Shown: piece by piece, positions 1 to 10,088 of the stretch | How the letters are laid out: the number at the start of each line of letters is the position of its first letter | Numbering within the stretch: the first letter of the stretch is position 1 | DNA from: Lumbricus terrestris | Lineage: Eukaryota > Annelida > Clitellata > Crassiclitellata > Lumbricidae | Length of the DNA: 64,000 nt | Direction: 5' to 3' | Assembly (NCBI GenBank): GCA_949752735.1 | Contig: OX457046.1 | Coordinates: 37,517,507 to 37,581,506 of the forward strand | Notes under the pieces: model-generated | What the model saw: only the letters and a program-made list of their open reading frames with translations | Told to the model about the DNA's origin: nothing | Database searches by the model: none | Translations under genes and position numbers: made by a program

Positions 1-26
1 AATAGGCACTAAGATATCGTTCATAA

Positions 27-216
27 ACTGAATGTCGTATCTGCAAGTCAAGGTTACAAATGTCGTATCTGCCGCACATACGACATTTGTGCTCCAATGT
101 CTGCCGCACATACGACATTTTTGCAGTAATTTCTGTCACATACGACATCTGTGCAGTAATTTCTGTCACATACGACATCTGTGCAGTAATTTCTGCCACA
201 TGCGATATTTGTGCAT
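27..216. repeat. 30-bp tandem array with inverted copies
   Basis: The core CACATACGACATCTGTGC recurs about every 30 bases from position 75 to 216, with the linker AGTAATTTCTG between units. Inverted copies (GTCGTATCTG) lie at 33-42 and 61-72, so 60-90 forms a near-perfect palindrome. Further isolated copies occur at 371-391 (inverted) and 557-577 (direct). Function is unknown; it could be the edge of a foldback element or satellite that continues upstream of the window. Confidence 0.75.
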
Positions 217-639
217 TTGGTGGGGGGGCTGAGCCCCTAGCCCCCTACCGCCACCACTGTGTATGAAAAACCAACATGCTTGTAACAGATAGTTTTGTTC
301 TGTCGTCTTAAATGCTCTTGTTCTTGCACATTACGATGATCGTGCGGTTGTCCGTCAAAAATAATCTACTGCACAGATGTCGTATCTGACCTTTAAATAC
401 ATTTTGAAGTCTTTCCGTTATGATGCTGCATAAAAGACACTGACAATATCACTTGCTCAATCAAAATAAACATTTTGGCTATCTCACTTTTTATGAGAAA
501 GGAACACGTATCTTGGAAAAAAGTTTTTTCTACTTCCTGAAAAATTTTGTTTTTTGCACATACGACGTCTGTGCTCCAAGCCATCGTTTTACTGCTGCAT
601 GCGAGAGGTCGTAATTAGCGTGTGATGAGTATCGGTACA

Positions 640-1165
640 CACACGAGTAACGTATCAGTTGTTCTGTGAGTCGAGACGGAGAGCGTCGAGTGCCCTCCGA
701 GTGCTAGGCACACTCGTGCACGGATGTTTATCGGAGTTTCGTAGGTAGGCAGGCGGACGGGCGGACGGGCGGACGGGCGGGCAAGACATAGCTCTGCAGT
801 GCGGCGGTGTTGGTCGTGGTGGTGGTGTATGGTTTGGCGGTGAGCGAAAGAGAACGCCTCGAAAGGAAACAGTTAAGACTTGGCTTTCGAGAGAGAGAGA
901 GACAGACAGACACACAGACAGACAGAGAAGCAGAGGAAGTAAGAGACAGGAAGGCGCACAGATATATCGAGTGAGAGGCAGAGAAAGTGAAACATAGAGC
1001 GAGAAACACAGAGCGAGAGAAAGAGAGAAACAGACAGCCAGCCAGAGACAGACAGCCAGCCAGAGACAGAGACAGAGACAGAGACAGAGAGACTAACAGA
1101 GAGAGAGACAGACAGACAGACAGAGACAGAGAGACAGACAGACAGATAGCGAGAAAGAGACAAAC

Positions 1166-1242
<77 letters not shown>

Positions 1243-2024
1243 GCGCGGTCCTCCGTCTTTGATTTAAACGACATAGCCGCCGCATACACTTGTAAACACG
1301 CCGCAGACGCAATTGCGTTCGATCGCATTTCACGTGGCTACGACGATGTATTAGCGCTATATAAATGTCACACGACGACGACGACGACGACAACGGCAAA
1401 TGGTCTTCTTATGGGCGAGCATTCGTCGCCAGCCGACATCCGGGACGAGGCAATCGTCGGGAGGAGCAGAAGAGCAGCAGAGGATTAACAGGTGGTCACA
1501 GAACGTGCGAGCATTTCATCAGCTATTATACTCTGCGAGGAAAAGCTCTAACGAGATTTCCCTACCACCGGATTATTGTACAGTGCGTCTCGGCTTATGC
1601 TGTGACATGCGACTGGGGTGGATTCTGTAGAATGATGCTTTGCGTCCCATGCAATCGTTCTCAGTGACTTCTTGTGAGTACATTGTTTATGCGTTGCAAT
1701 AATTATATGCTGTATGTTGCAATTAGCTCAGTGTAGCTTGCGACGCGGTGGATACTTAGTGGCAGTTACAATAACAATGTGTGCTGCAATATGCTGCAAG
1801 TTGGACGCTTGGTAGCCGTGCGTTAAATTCAGTAGCTTAGGAAGCACTACATCAACGTTGTAGGGCTGTTCCTGGAAGTGCTCTCTGATACAACTCAGCG
1901 TGAGTAAGCTAATTAGCGCGTTAGAACGTTGGCTTGCGGTTCGGAGGGTGTTGACCCGTGCCATGATGATTCTGAAGCGCAGGCGCTGAGGATATTCTCT
2001 GACTCCCCGGATCTCGCGGAGGTG
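640..2024 (+). promoter_or_regulatory. 5' flank / likely promoter and 5' UTR of the Frizzled gene
   Basis: This stretch holds no supported coding exon. It is visibly richer in CpG than the surrounding DNA at 640-870 and 1240-1480. A TATATAAAT word lies at 1358-1366 and an E-box (CACGTG) at 1331-1336, but no transcription start can be fixed. A GAC trinucleotide run is at 1371-1395. An in-frame stop (TAG, 1914-1916) separates the receptor reading frame from upstream sequence, so the region is untranslated unless spliced. Assignment as promoter/5' UTR rests on position and base composition only. Confidence 0.35.
889..1240. repeat. compound (GA)n / (CAGA)n microsatellite
   Basis: Interrupted GA and CAGA repeats run for about 350 bases and end in a pure GA run at about 1171-1240. 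Long apparent reading frames here (Ser/Leu on one strand, Arg/Glu/Asp on the other) are repeat artefacts. Confidence 0.9.
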
Positions 2025-4076
2025 ATGGAGTTCCTTCCGGCGGTCGTTGGGTCATCGAGGAGAGCGGTCTGTCTCGTCCTCGTCCTGGGACTGACACTGG
2101 TGGACGTCCTCGGATCGGGAGCCAGCCCAACGCCGTCAGAGGAGCACGTGAAGGTGCGGAAGTGCGAGCCGATCCGCGTCGAAACGTGCCAGGGCCTCGG
2201 CTACAACGTCACCGGTCTGCCGAACTTCCTCGGTCACGAATCCCAGCAGGACGCCGATCTCCAGCTGCGGACCTTCACGTCGCTGATCCAGTACGGCTGC
2301 TCCACCCAGCTCCGGTTCTTCCTCTGCGCCGTCTACACTCCGATGTGCACGGAGAAGGTCGTCGAGGTCATCGGCCCGTGTCGATCCGTCTGCGAGAAGG
2401 TCCGCGAACGCTGCGAACCCGTCCTGCACCAGTTCGGGTTCCCGTGGCCGGCGGCGCTCGCCTGCTCCAAGTTCCACCCGTTCAACGACAACCAGCACAT
2501 GTGCATGGAGGGCGCGACGACTGACAGCCTCGACCCCCGGCAGAGACCGCCGACGCTCACCCACTGGCCCCCATCCTCAACGCCGGCTCCGTTTCACTTC
2601 GGTGGTGGCGGAGCAGCATCGGGGCTTCCAGGCCGGGCGAGAGGTACCTGGAGCTGTCAGCATCTCCCGCATCCCGAGAAGTACGTCTACAGCAACCGGA
2701 CTGGTCAGTGCCTCCAGCTGTGCGACGCCGATCTCTGGTTCGCGCAGAGGGACAAGGCCGTCCTTGACATCTGGATGGCGGTCTGGTCGAGCATCGGGAT
2801 CGTGTCGACTGCCCTCGTCGCGGCCACCTACTTCGTCGACGTCCAACGGTTCCGGTCGATCGAGCGCCAGGTCGTCTTCATGACCCTCTGCTACGGGATG
2901 TCCAGCGTCGCCTACCTCGTCCGCGTCATCGCCGGGCGCCACGCCATCTCATGCGTGACGGTCGATTCCACGAGGGACCAGCCGAGCGTGCTGGCGAGGA
3001 GCGGCCTTGCCAGCACGGACTGCACGATCCTCTTCGTTCTGCTCTACTACTTCTCGATGGCTGGCATCGTCTGGTGGCTGGTACTCTCCGTCACCTGGCT
3101 CTTCGTCGCGGGACTCCACTGGAGCGTGGACGTGACGGTCCAGCGACTCGGCACCTACTTCCACATCATCGCATGGTCCGTTCCCGCCGTCCAAGTCATC
3201 GTCATTCTCGTTCATAAGAACATCGAACCGAACGAGTTCACGGGGATGTGCCACGTGACCGCCGACGAGTCAGTGGCCGTCGTGGGGTTCCTGCTTGCCC
3301 CGATGCTGACCTTCCTCTTCATCGGGGTCACCTTTCTCGGCGGGGGCCTCTTGGGATACTGCCAGACGCGCCACCGACGCCGACGGGGAGCCAGCGCAAC
3401 CAGCGGCACCCTCAGAGCGGACGACGTCAACGAGGCGGAATCGGTGAACGGTGACCTCGTGGCAGTGACACGTTTGGCCACGTTCTGCGTCGTCTGCACC
3501 CTTCCGCTGCTGGGGTCGATCGCCTGCGTTCTGCATGGATACGTTAACACGGATCGAAGCGGCGGCGGGGATCAGGACAGCTGGGAACGCGCGGCGGTCG
3601 ACCGTGACGGAACCAGGGATCCGGAACGACGAACCGACGGTGAAAACCCTTCGGATCAGAGGACGAGTCATCAGTCCGTGTCCATCTTCCTCATCCAGGT
3701 TCTGATGAACGTTCTCGTGGCCATCTTCTCCGCATTTCGGACGATCTGTAGCATCGAAGCGAAACGGTCTTGGCGTCAGTTCCTGCGGCGCCGATGCGAG
3801 CCGGACGGTGCCCCGGCGAATGGGGGAGCCTCCCGGCGATACACCGGCCACGCGGGGGCTCGACCGGCAGCAGGACGCACCACTGCCACGTCCCCTAGCG
3901 TCCGATCGTCTTATCGGCAGAGTCCGTCGATCAGCGACTGTCAGAAGCAGCAGACCCTGGGGCTCATCATCCCCCATCGGGCTCAGCTGACCGCTGACGA
4001 CCACGCGGCCAAGAGATGTCGGACTTGTACGAAGAACCATCACCTGCTGTCCAGACAGTTTCAATACGTCATCTGA
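2025..4076 (+). CDS. FZD4-like: Frizzled receptor, Frizzled-4-like, divergent cytoplasmic motifs
   Basis: A 683-residue Wnt receptor of the Frizzled family, expected at the plasma membrane. ATG 2025 is the first in-frame start after a TAG at 1914. A hydrophobic signal segment (residues about 14-30) precedes the cysteine-rich Wnt-binding domain (C47 to about C160), which has all ten family cysteines and FZD4-type words such as IQYGCS, PMCTEK and GFPWP. TM1 begins with DIWMAVW at about residue 246, and seven helices follow to about residue 574. The coding sequence is one uninterrupted GC-rich exon in AT-rich surroundings. Oddities: the third cytoplasmic loop lacks the usual KLE-LMVRIGVFSVLY block; extracellular loop 3 carries a charged insert of roughly 45 residues (about 505-550); the position expected for the Dishevelled motif KTxxxW reads EAKRSW (578-583); and the C-tail is about 100 residues long, ending QYVI, a possible class II PDZ ligand. 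Human FZD4 is 537 residues. Family is certain; the FZD4 subclass is likely. Confidence 0.93.
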   Translation: MEFLPAVVGSSRRAVCLVLVLGLTLVDVLGSGASPTPSEEHVKVRKCEPIRVETCQGLGYNVTGLPNFLGHESQQDADLQLRTFTSLIQYGCSTQLRFFLCAVYTPMCTEKVVEVIGPCRSVCEKVRERCEPVLHQFGFPWPAALACSKFHPFNDNQHMCMEGATTDSLDPRQRPPTLTHWPPSSTPAPFHFGGGGAASGLPGRARGTWSCQHLPHPEKYVYSNRTGQCLQLCDADLWFAQRDKAVLDIWMAVWSSIGIVSTALVAATYFVDVQRFRSIERQVVFMTLCYGMSSVAYLVRVIAGRHAISCVTVDSTRDQPSVLARSGLASTDCTILFVLLYYFSMAGIVWWLVLSVTWLFVAGLHWSVDVTVQRLGTYFHIIAWSVPAVQVIVILVHKNIEPNEFTGMCHVTADESVAVVGFLLAPMLTFLFIGVTFLGGGLLGYCQTRHRRRRGASATSGTLRADDVNEAESVNGDLVAVTRLATFCVVCTLPLLGSIACVLHGYVNTDRSGGGDQDSWERAAVDRDGTRDPERRTDGENPSDQRTSHQSVSIFLIQVLMNVLVAIFSAFRTICSIEAKRSWRQFLRRRCEPDGAPANGGASRRYTGHAGARPAAGRTTATSPSVRSSYRQSPSISDCQKQQTLGLIIPHRAQLTADDHAAKRCRTCTKNHHLLSRQFQYVI

Positions 4077-4591
4077 TTGTTGTTGTATAGGCGGTAATAT
4101 GTCTCTGTTTAAATACATTGCCAGTTGTTATTGACATCTTGCGGCGACCAGGGTCTTTGACGTTGCCCTACTCGTGGGGCACCATCCGAAATGTTCCGGA
4201 ATCGAATCCTGCCCTAATCCGGCTACATCCCACATCCCTATAATTCTAGACTACTCCATCTAAATCCCACCCTAATCCCCTTTACCACCTAATCCTTCCT
4301 ACCTTAATCCACTCAATTCCTACTCTAATCCGTCAAATTCTTAACCTCATCCGGCCAATTACTACACCACTCCGTCCACACCTTAACCTAATCCGTCAAA
4401 ATACCTAGTCAATTTCTAATCCGTTCAATCCAGTTGTTGTTAAACCATGCATGACTTTGTGATCTGCTGATGGAAAGGTTGTTCGATGGCTGTTGTCCAG
4501 CTGATCGGTTGTTGCTGTTGCTGCTGTTGTTTGGCTGTTCAGTTGTTGTTGATGGGGAGGGGCTGCATGCCTCTTAGAGGCAGGGTGAGAA

Positions 4592-4735
4592 TTGACCGGG
4601 GGTCGGGGGTTCAACCCCAGTCTTTCTTAGAGCCCCATATAAGTAAAGTCTGTTTTTCACACCCAAATTATTCCACGTGGATCATAGTCTCCAACCCTTC
4701 AATTATTTTTTTCGGATTCGGTTTGACTGTCATAC
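4592..4735 (+). repeat. short interspersed repeat, family R3, copy 1
   Basis: Shares CAGTCTTTCTTAGAGCCCCA, a TTTTTCACACCC block and GTGGATCATAGTC with 14985-15125. Its right half also matches 9870-9955. Ends and class are undetermined. Confidence 0.7.
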
Positions 4736-5223
4736 AATAAGTGACTCAAGTGAGCCGTTTTCTTACCGCATAACTTGCCATTATGTTATATACCATTGTA
4801 CTATTATGCATGTATCTGTGACAGTCTCTATAACGTCATCTGCAGTAGCGGGCTACTTCCAAGATGCTATACACAATCATGCTGTCAACTGTCAGTGCCA
4901 TACGATACCCTACGTTACCTATAGACGCATCTTACCGTACACCATGCCAAACTACTTTACATCTGGACGACCTTACCACAGCTAAACTTATCTTATTGTA
5001 CTTTACATTACATATTCACGAGTCAGTGTACTATTATATATATACCATGCAATGCCTAACCAAGTTGTCATACCAAGTCATAATACCCTGTCTTATCATC
5101 CCGCTAGTATTCATTACCTCATCCTATATGCAACCAATACCATACATTGCCGTATTTTAAGTTGCCAAAATGTTACCTTTGCTTACCACTCACATCAACG
5201 ATGTACCTTGACTCTGACAATGA

Positions 5224-5225
<2 letters not shown>

Positions 5226-5285
<60 letters not shown>
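5226..5285. repeat. (AT)n microsatellite
   Basis: About 30 uninterrupted AT dinucleotides. Confidence 0.95.
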
Positions 5286-5287
<2 letters not shown>

Positions 5288-5699
5288 TTGAATGATATTC
5301 TGGTGCAACAAAAATGTAAAGTTGACAAGAAAGAAGATGATAGTAGCGACAGGAAATACTATAGAATAGAATAATTGTTATTAATTTGTTAGTCAGTTAT
5401 AACTACTATTGACTGTGATAAAGAAACCTCGTGCACCAACATCTTGATTGGTGTATAATAATTATTCGTGTAAGCGGGCGTGCTCGTTCGTTTATTTTTT
5501 TAAAAACTGTTTCCATGAATTAGCGCTACAAAATTGCGTTATTATAAAGTTTTTATTTTGTTTTTAATCCACGATATTTGAAAGTCAGTTAAACTTAAAC
5601 ATAAAATTATTGTTGCAGCAAATTTTGCTTTCACTTTTCGTCCGTCTGTCACAAGTCCACATTATAAAAATGATTCTAATTTATTCACGGTCTGTCTTT

Positions 5700-5880
5700 T
5701 TATGCCTGTCTGTCTGTCAGTCTGTTTGCCTGATTGTGTCTGTCTGTCTGTCTGCCTGCCTGCCTGTCTGTCTGTCTGCCTGCCTGCATGTCTGTCTGTC
5801 TGCCTGCCTGTCTGTCTGTCTGAATGCCTGCCTGTCTGTCTGTCTGTCTGTCTGTATGTCTGTCTGTCTGTTTGCCTGAT

Positions 5881-5919
<39 letters not shown>

Positions 5920-5922
5920 TCT
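5700..5922. repeat. (CTGT)n / (CTGC)n microsatellite
   Basis: Tetranucleotide tract of CTGT with CTGC variants, about 220 bases; long Cys/Leu/Ser frames here are artefacts. Confidence 0.95.
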
Positions 5923-6529
5923 GTCTCTTACCAATACAGAGCTTTACGGAAAGGATCTTGCCATGAAGTTTCCTGTCATGTGCACTTTAAAATCCATTCC
6001 TGAAGAGCCGTTGATATCTATCTAGGAGCAGCTGTAAGTGAAGGACTTGTTCAAGGTCCATCCATATTATGTACTAGATATATCTCAGAGGAATAAGTTC
6101 CAATCATCAAATTTCCGATTATATCCTACAGGTAACCATCATAATGTATCCAATCAAATCATATCAACCCATATTTCGAATCCTATCCTACAGGTAACCG
6201 ATCAAATTTTCAATCATATCCCACAAGTAGGCCATCAGATTTCCAACTGGGCGCCATAGAAGCCAGTTTATTGTGTTGCTTTTTATTGTTTTATATCTCC
6301 AGCTGATGCCCCCCCCCCCGTGCGTTTACCATTTAGAAAAGCAATTATGCAAACTAAAAAAACACAATAAACTACTTATAGGCAAGCACGATGCTCGCTA
6401 TAAACCCGTAATCTTCACAATTATATATGAGGCCTATGCATGCGCATGCGCGGGGCCTAATAAAAATACTTGATAATTGTCCCTGTAATATAATAGGAAT
6501 CAGTGATATATAGGACATGTACTCATGCA

Positions 6530-6655
6530 CACAGACTGCAATAAACACAAGCATACAGATGTACACATGCACACACAAATGCGCACAGACACACACAGAC
6601 ACACACAGGCACATAGGCACACACACAGACAGACACACAGACACACACATATACA
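6530..6655. repeat. imperfect (CA)n tract
   Basis: ACACACAGAC-type repeats, interrupted. Confidence 0.85.
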
Positions 6656-6981
6656 TATGGGCCATAACTGACAGAACCGGATGGAGCCGGACTATCCGTT
6701 GCGAGGCCAATCCAGGAATCGAGAAGAGTTGATTATACATAAATAATTATATATATATATATATTATGTAGTCTATACATGTATATATATATATATGTAT
6801 GTATAAATATATAAGATGGTGGCTGTAATTGCTAAAACTTAAATATAGGGCCTACTGATATATATTATACATAATAATTATTATTATAAGCATGCATTTA
6901 TGCAAACTCTTGCTAACACTGGCAGAATAAAATTTTGAGATAAGCGTAAATGTGTATGTAAAATTTAGATGATGTATGTGG

Positions 6982-7085
6982 TTTCTTGTTGATTAACGAC
7001 ACTGCCATTTTCAAGGATGATTAGTGTCGCCCTCCCCTTTATCCAGGCTTGGGACTGGCACTGTGGGGGTACAAACAGTGCATGA
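6982..7085 (+). repeat. interspersed repeat with TTAACGACAC head, copy 1
   Basis: Contains AACGACACT, then about 20 bases, then AGTGTCGCCCTCC, followed by TTTATCCAGGCTTGGGACTG. CGACACT and AGTGTCG can pair as a hairpin. Related copies lie at 12238-12335 and 32085-32200, as a shorter piece at 48579-48640, and inverted in each 840-bp unit at 33296-35816. Class unknown. Confidence 0.75.
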
Positions 7086-7267
7086 CGGAGTTTATGTAGG
7101 ATAATTCCGACCGTATGTACCACCTATTCTTAGGTATGTACGGCGGCCTCGGACCTTCATGTTCGCTATTGCCATTGTTCTAACGTTGCATGGTGGAAAA
7201 ACTCTCACGGCGTTGCTATATTCATGGGAGCCATCTGAAGATCAGATATATATATGGCTAAACTTGC

Positions 7268-7345
7268 TGCAGGGCACCTGTTGATTCACGAGGGCTGCGC
7301 TGTACCAGAGGGGTTGTCTGCAGATGCACTACAGTGAGGATCCGA
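7268..7345 (+). repeat. interspersed repeat, shared with 11845-11930
   Basis: The pattern GGGCACC, TGATTCA or TTATTCA, then GCTGCG and GGGTTGTC occurs in the same order at both places with about 70 percent identity by eye. Class unknown. Confidence 0.5.
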
Positions 7346-7829
7346 GTACGGTTGCCATAGAAACCAGAGAGGAGAGAAGCAGAAAAACTGTCGAAGAGAG
7401 GAGGGGTGCTGAGAAAGATTAACATTGAATGGTGATGAATTAGATTGGATTAGATTAGATTAGGATTATGGATGGGTGTATTTTGGTGTTGGGTAGAATG
7501 GATTTTGGTAACAGATGGAGTAGTCTATGATTTGAATGGATGAATGGATTAAGGAATTGGATATCTGAATGGATTATGATGGAAGGATGAATTCGATGGA
7601 TTACAATGAAGCATGGCTGCATGGGATTGTGTGAATTACGGTGTTGGAGGGAGTAGAGTATAGGGATTTTATGCATTAGAGTAAATAATAATTATAGGTA
7701 TTATTCTTATCTAACGACATTTAATTAAGAACTTTATCAGGAAAATTCGTTCACCACTCACTTGAATGAGTCACTTCACACATTTTTGCCACGAATTTTC
7801 CGGTTTCTTATTCAGTGTGAGTTTCTTGG

Positions 7830-8012
7830 CCTGCTCTCACCATGGTCTTCTCTCAACATGACCTTCTCCTCTCATGCTGTCCTGCTCTTATCATGGCCCC
7901 TCTCTCACCATGGCCTCCTCAGAGGCTCCTCTCATCATGACCTCCTCTCATCATGGCCTGCTCTCATGTTGTCCTCCTCTCACCATGGCCTTCTCTCATC
8001 GTGGCCCCCCGT
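7830..8012. repeat. CTCTCATCATGGCC-type minisatellite
   Basis: Degenerate units of 15-30 bases based on CTCTCACCATGGCC and CTCATCATGGCCTCC. No coding support. Confidence 0.75.
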
Positions 8013-8414
8013 CTAAGTTGCTATTGCCAAAACCTGGTTGAACAGGATCAAGTCATTGGCTAAAAGACGAATAACACATTAAAGCAACCATAGAGCTGCG
8101 GTTGGAGTACAGCCTCCCATTCCAGGAATTAGCCCTTATGCAGTGTATATATATATATATATATACTATTATGTAAGCTCATGTGATTACATATATATAC
8201 ATACATGTATATATATACACATGTACATGCATATAATTATGTATAAGCAGATGTTTTTATAATCATTACATACTATACACATACATAATTTTTATAATAC
8301 TACAAGTGTTTTTGTAAATTTAATCTGCCTCTACATGTATAGGTAGACAGAATAAACATTATAATTATAATGTAATTATATGTGCGTTTGTTTGCGTGTG
8401 TTCTTGACAACTTC

Positions 8415-8418
8415 TTGT

Positions 8419-8486
<68 letters not shown>

Positions 8487-8795
8487 GACAGAGAGAGAGA
8501 GACAGACAGACAGACAGAAAGAGACAGAGACAGTGACAGAGACAAATACAGAGATAGAGACAGAGATAGAGACAGAGACAAATACAGAGATAGAGACAGA
8601 GATAAAGACAGAGACAGCCAGAGACAGAGACAGACAGTCAGACAGACAGAGACAGAGACATGCAGTAGAAAGACAGACAGGCACAAACACATAAACAGAG
8701 CCAGAGAGAGAGAGAACAAAAGAGAGACAGACAGAGACAGACAGGCACAGCTAAACATACATAGAGAGACAGACATACAGTGACAGAGACAGTGT
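8415..8795. repeat. compound (GT)n-(GA)n-(CAGA)n microsatellite
   Basis: A GT run at about 8417-8442 passes into GA and then CAGA/GACAGA repeats up to about 8790, directly bordering the CpG-rich block at 8818. Confidence 0.92.
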
Positions 8796-8817
8796 ATCTG
8801 TGTATACGCTTGTTTGT

Positions 8818-9225
8818 GCCGTATATATTCGCCCGTTTTGGCAGTAATACAACAACGACCATCCGGCCGCGGTCATACATATCCTTTCGCCGCCGCCGAC
8901 TACCATCTGGCGCGGTCCCAGGCGACGCCGGTTTTTATTGGCCAGCATAAAACCCTAAAACAAGACGTTTACAATAACACAAGCAACGGGTCGAGTGTTC
9001 GGCCTTCGAGCGGCCGAATCAGCCGTCGTCGGCGTCTTCAATCGCCCGAGTTCGGCGGTTCGGCCACTGTCCGCCGAAACGTTCGGCCTCTCTTGTGCCT
9101 GTCGCGGTTTCCTTGCGTATATATTATGCGCTGTTTGTTTTCCGGAGTATTATTAGCGCCGCGGCGTCTCGTAGATTAGCAGCAATGAACGGACGCCGGT
9201 GACACGTTTATGGAGCACCGTTGCA
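8818..9225. promoter_or_regulatory. orphan CpG-rich block
   Basis: About 400 bases dense in CG dinucleotides (CCGCCGCCG, GGTCGAGTG, TTCGGCC, GCGCCGCGGCG) inside otherwise AT-rich, CpG-poor DNA. A 121-codon frame opens at 8814 but does not begin with ATG there and matches nothing I recognise. It resembles a promoter or first-exon island with no gene identified next to it; it could also be GC-rich repeat DNA. Confidence 0.4.
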
Positions 9226-9389
9226 ACAATTATTATTGGACACACACAAGGCTGGAGCACTTATGCTGCGCATGCACGCACGCACGCACGGCTGGTTGAT
9301 TATCTATACGTTGCGTTTTGTATGTGTGTACGGCTGTACACTGGCGTTTAGTGTACAGTGTACGCACGAGTATATACAGGGCATGGATG

Positions 9390-9488
9390 CATACACACAG
9401 ACACACGCGCACACGCACACACAAACACAAACACAAAACACGCACACATCTACACAAACACACATGCACACACATACACAGACACATT

Positions 9489-9537
<49 letters not shown>
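9390..9537. repeat. (CA)n microsatellite
   Basis: CACACA tract with CG and CAAA interruptions, ending in a pure run at about 9504-9536. Confidence 0.93.
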
Positions 9538-9716
9538 CGACTGCTGGTATATAATAGATATACTTTACTAATATTGATAAAGAATGTAGGTCTTGCAGTC
9601 GGCACCATGCAGGCGGTGTGATACCATCGGTTAAAACATGACCATTAATTTTGTGAGAGTGTGTATAATGCTGATTATGTGTGTTAGTTATGCATGCGTA
9701 ACAATGATAACACACA

Positions 9717-9990
9717 TGGGATGCGGTGGTGTGAATAACAGCCTGGATTCCGCTGTATTGCAGCCGGAGGCTTGCAGGTTCGAATCCACCTCAAGCCGCC
9801 TCGTACGTAGGGAACTTGTGCAAGTCCTTCGCTCGCAATAATTTATTGCTCATACGTTTCGACGTGAAACTCTGTTTTCACATCCCAAATCCAATTATCC
9901 AGTGGATAATAGTCCAACCCCTCAGTTATTTTTCTACAATTCTCACACTGCTCCCCCTAACAAAATCCTGGCTACGGCCTTGCTACAATG
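9717..9990 (+). repeat. composite repeat: SINE head, R3 piece, hAT-like terminus
   Basis: Starts like the tRNA-derived SINE (GCGGTGGTGTGAATA, box B GGTTCGAATCC near 9779, CAAGTCCTTCGCTCGCAAT), switches at about 9870 to R3 sequence, and ends at 9962-9986 with AAATCCTGGCTACGGCCTTG. That last word is the reverse complement of the left terminus of the element at 16604. It looks like a mosaic of three insertions. Confidence 0.6.
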
Positions 9991-10023
9991 GATTGGCGGT
10001 CAATGATAAGCCGCAATTTTTAT

Positions 10024-10088
10024 CTTTTTTGTCCACCCTGTATGCACGCTTTCAGATGACAAGCGTGCATACAGGGTGGACAAAAAAG
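10024..10088. repeat. perfect 28-bp inverted repeat, 9-base loop
   Basis: Left arm 10024-10051 (CTTTTTTGTCCACCCTGTAT...) is the exact reverse complement of right arm 10061-10088, separated by nine bases. Another CCACCCTGTA word lies at about 10241-10250, suggesting the terminus of a foldback or MITE-like DNA transposon spanning about 10024-10250. Confidence 0.9.

Larger units (their letters stand above)
4077..5690. other. intergenic AT-rich DNA with decayed repeats
   Basis: No gene seen. A degenerate tract of CCTAATCC-like words fills about 4195-4430, followed by a short interspersed repeat (4592-4735) and an AT dinucleotide run (5226-5285). The Frizzled 3' UTR presumably starts at 4077, but no canonical AATAAA was found within about 1.3 kb, so its end is undefined. 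Confidence 0.5.

Noticed and set aside
1358..1366. TATATAAAT as the Frizzled TATA box
   Set aside because: Such words are common in this AT-rich DNA and it lies over 650 bases from the ATG; mentioned only as part of the 5' flank.
728..1399. 223-codon Ser/Leu-rich minus-strand frame
   Set aside because: Lies on the GA/CAGA microsatellite.
2136..4118. Antisense frames of up to 282 codons opposite the Frizzled gene
   Set aside because: Shadows of a GC-rich coding sequence; the sense frame has clear family homology.
4195..4430. Telomere-like CCTAATCC tract
   Set aside because: Highly irregular, unlike a TTAGGG array; probably a decayed short-period repeat.
8814..9179. 121-codon frame in the CpG-rich block
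   Set aside because: No ATG at its start, no recognisable domain and no convincing splice context; CpG-rich DNA is naturally stop-poor.
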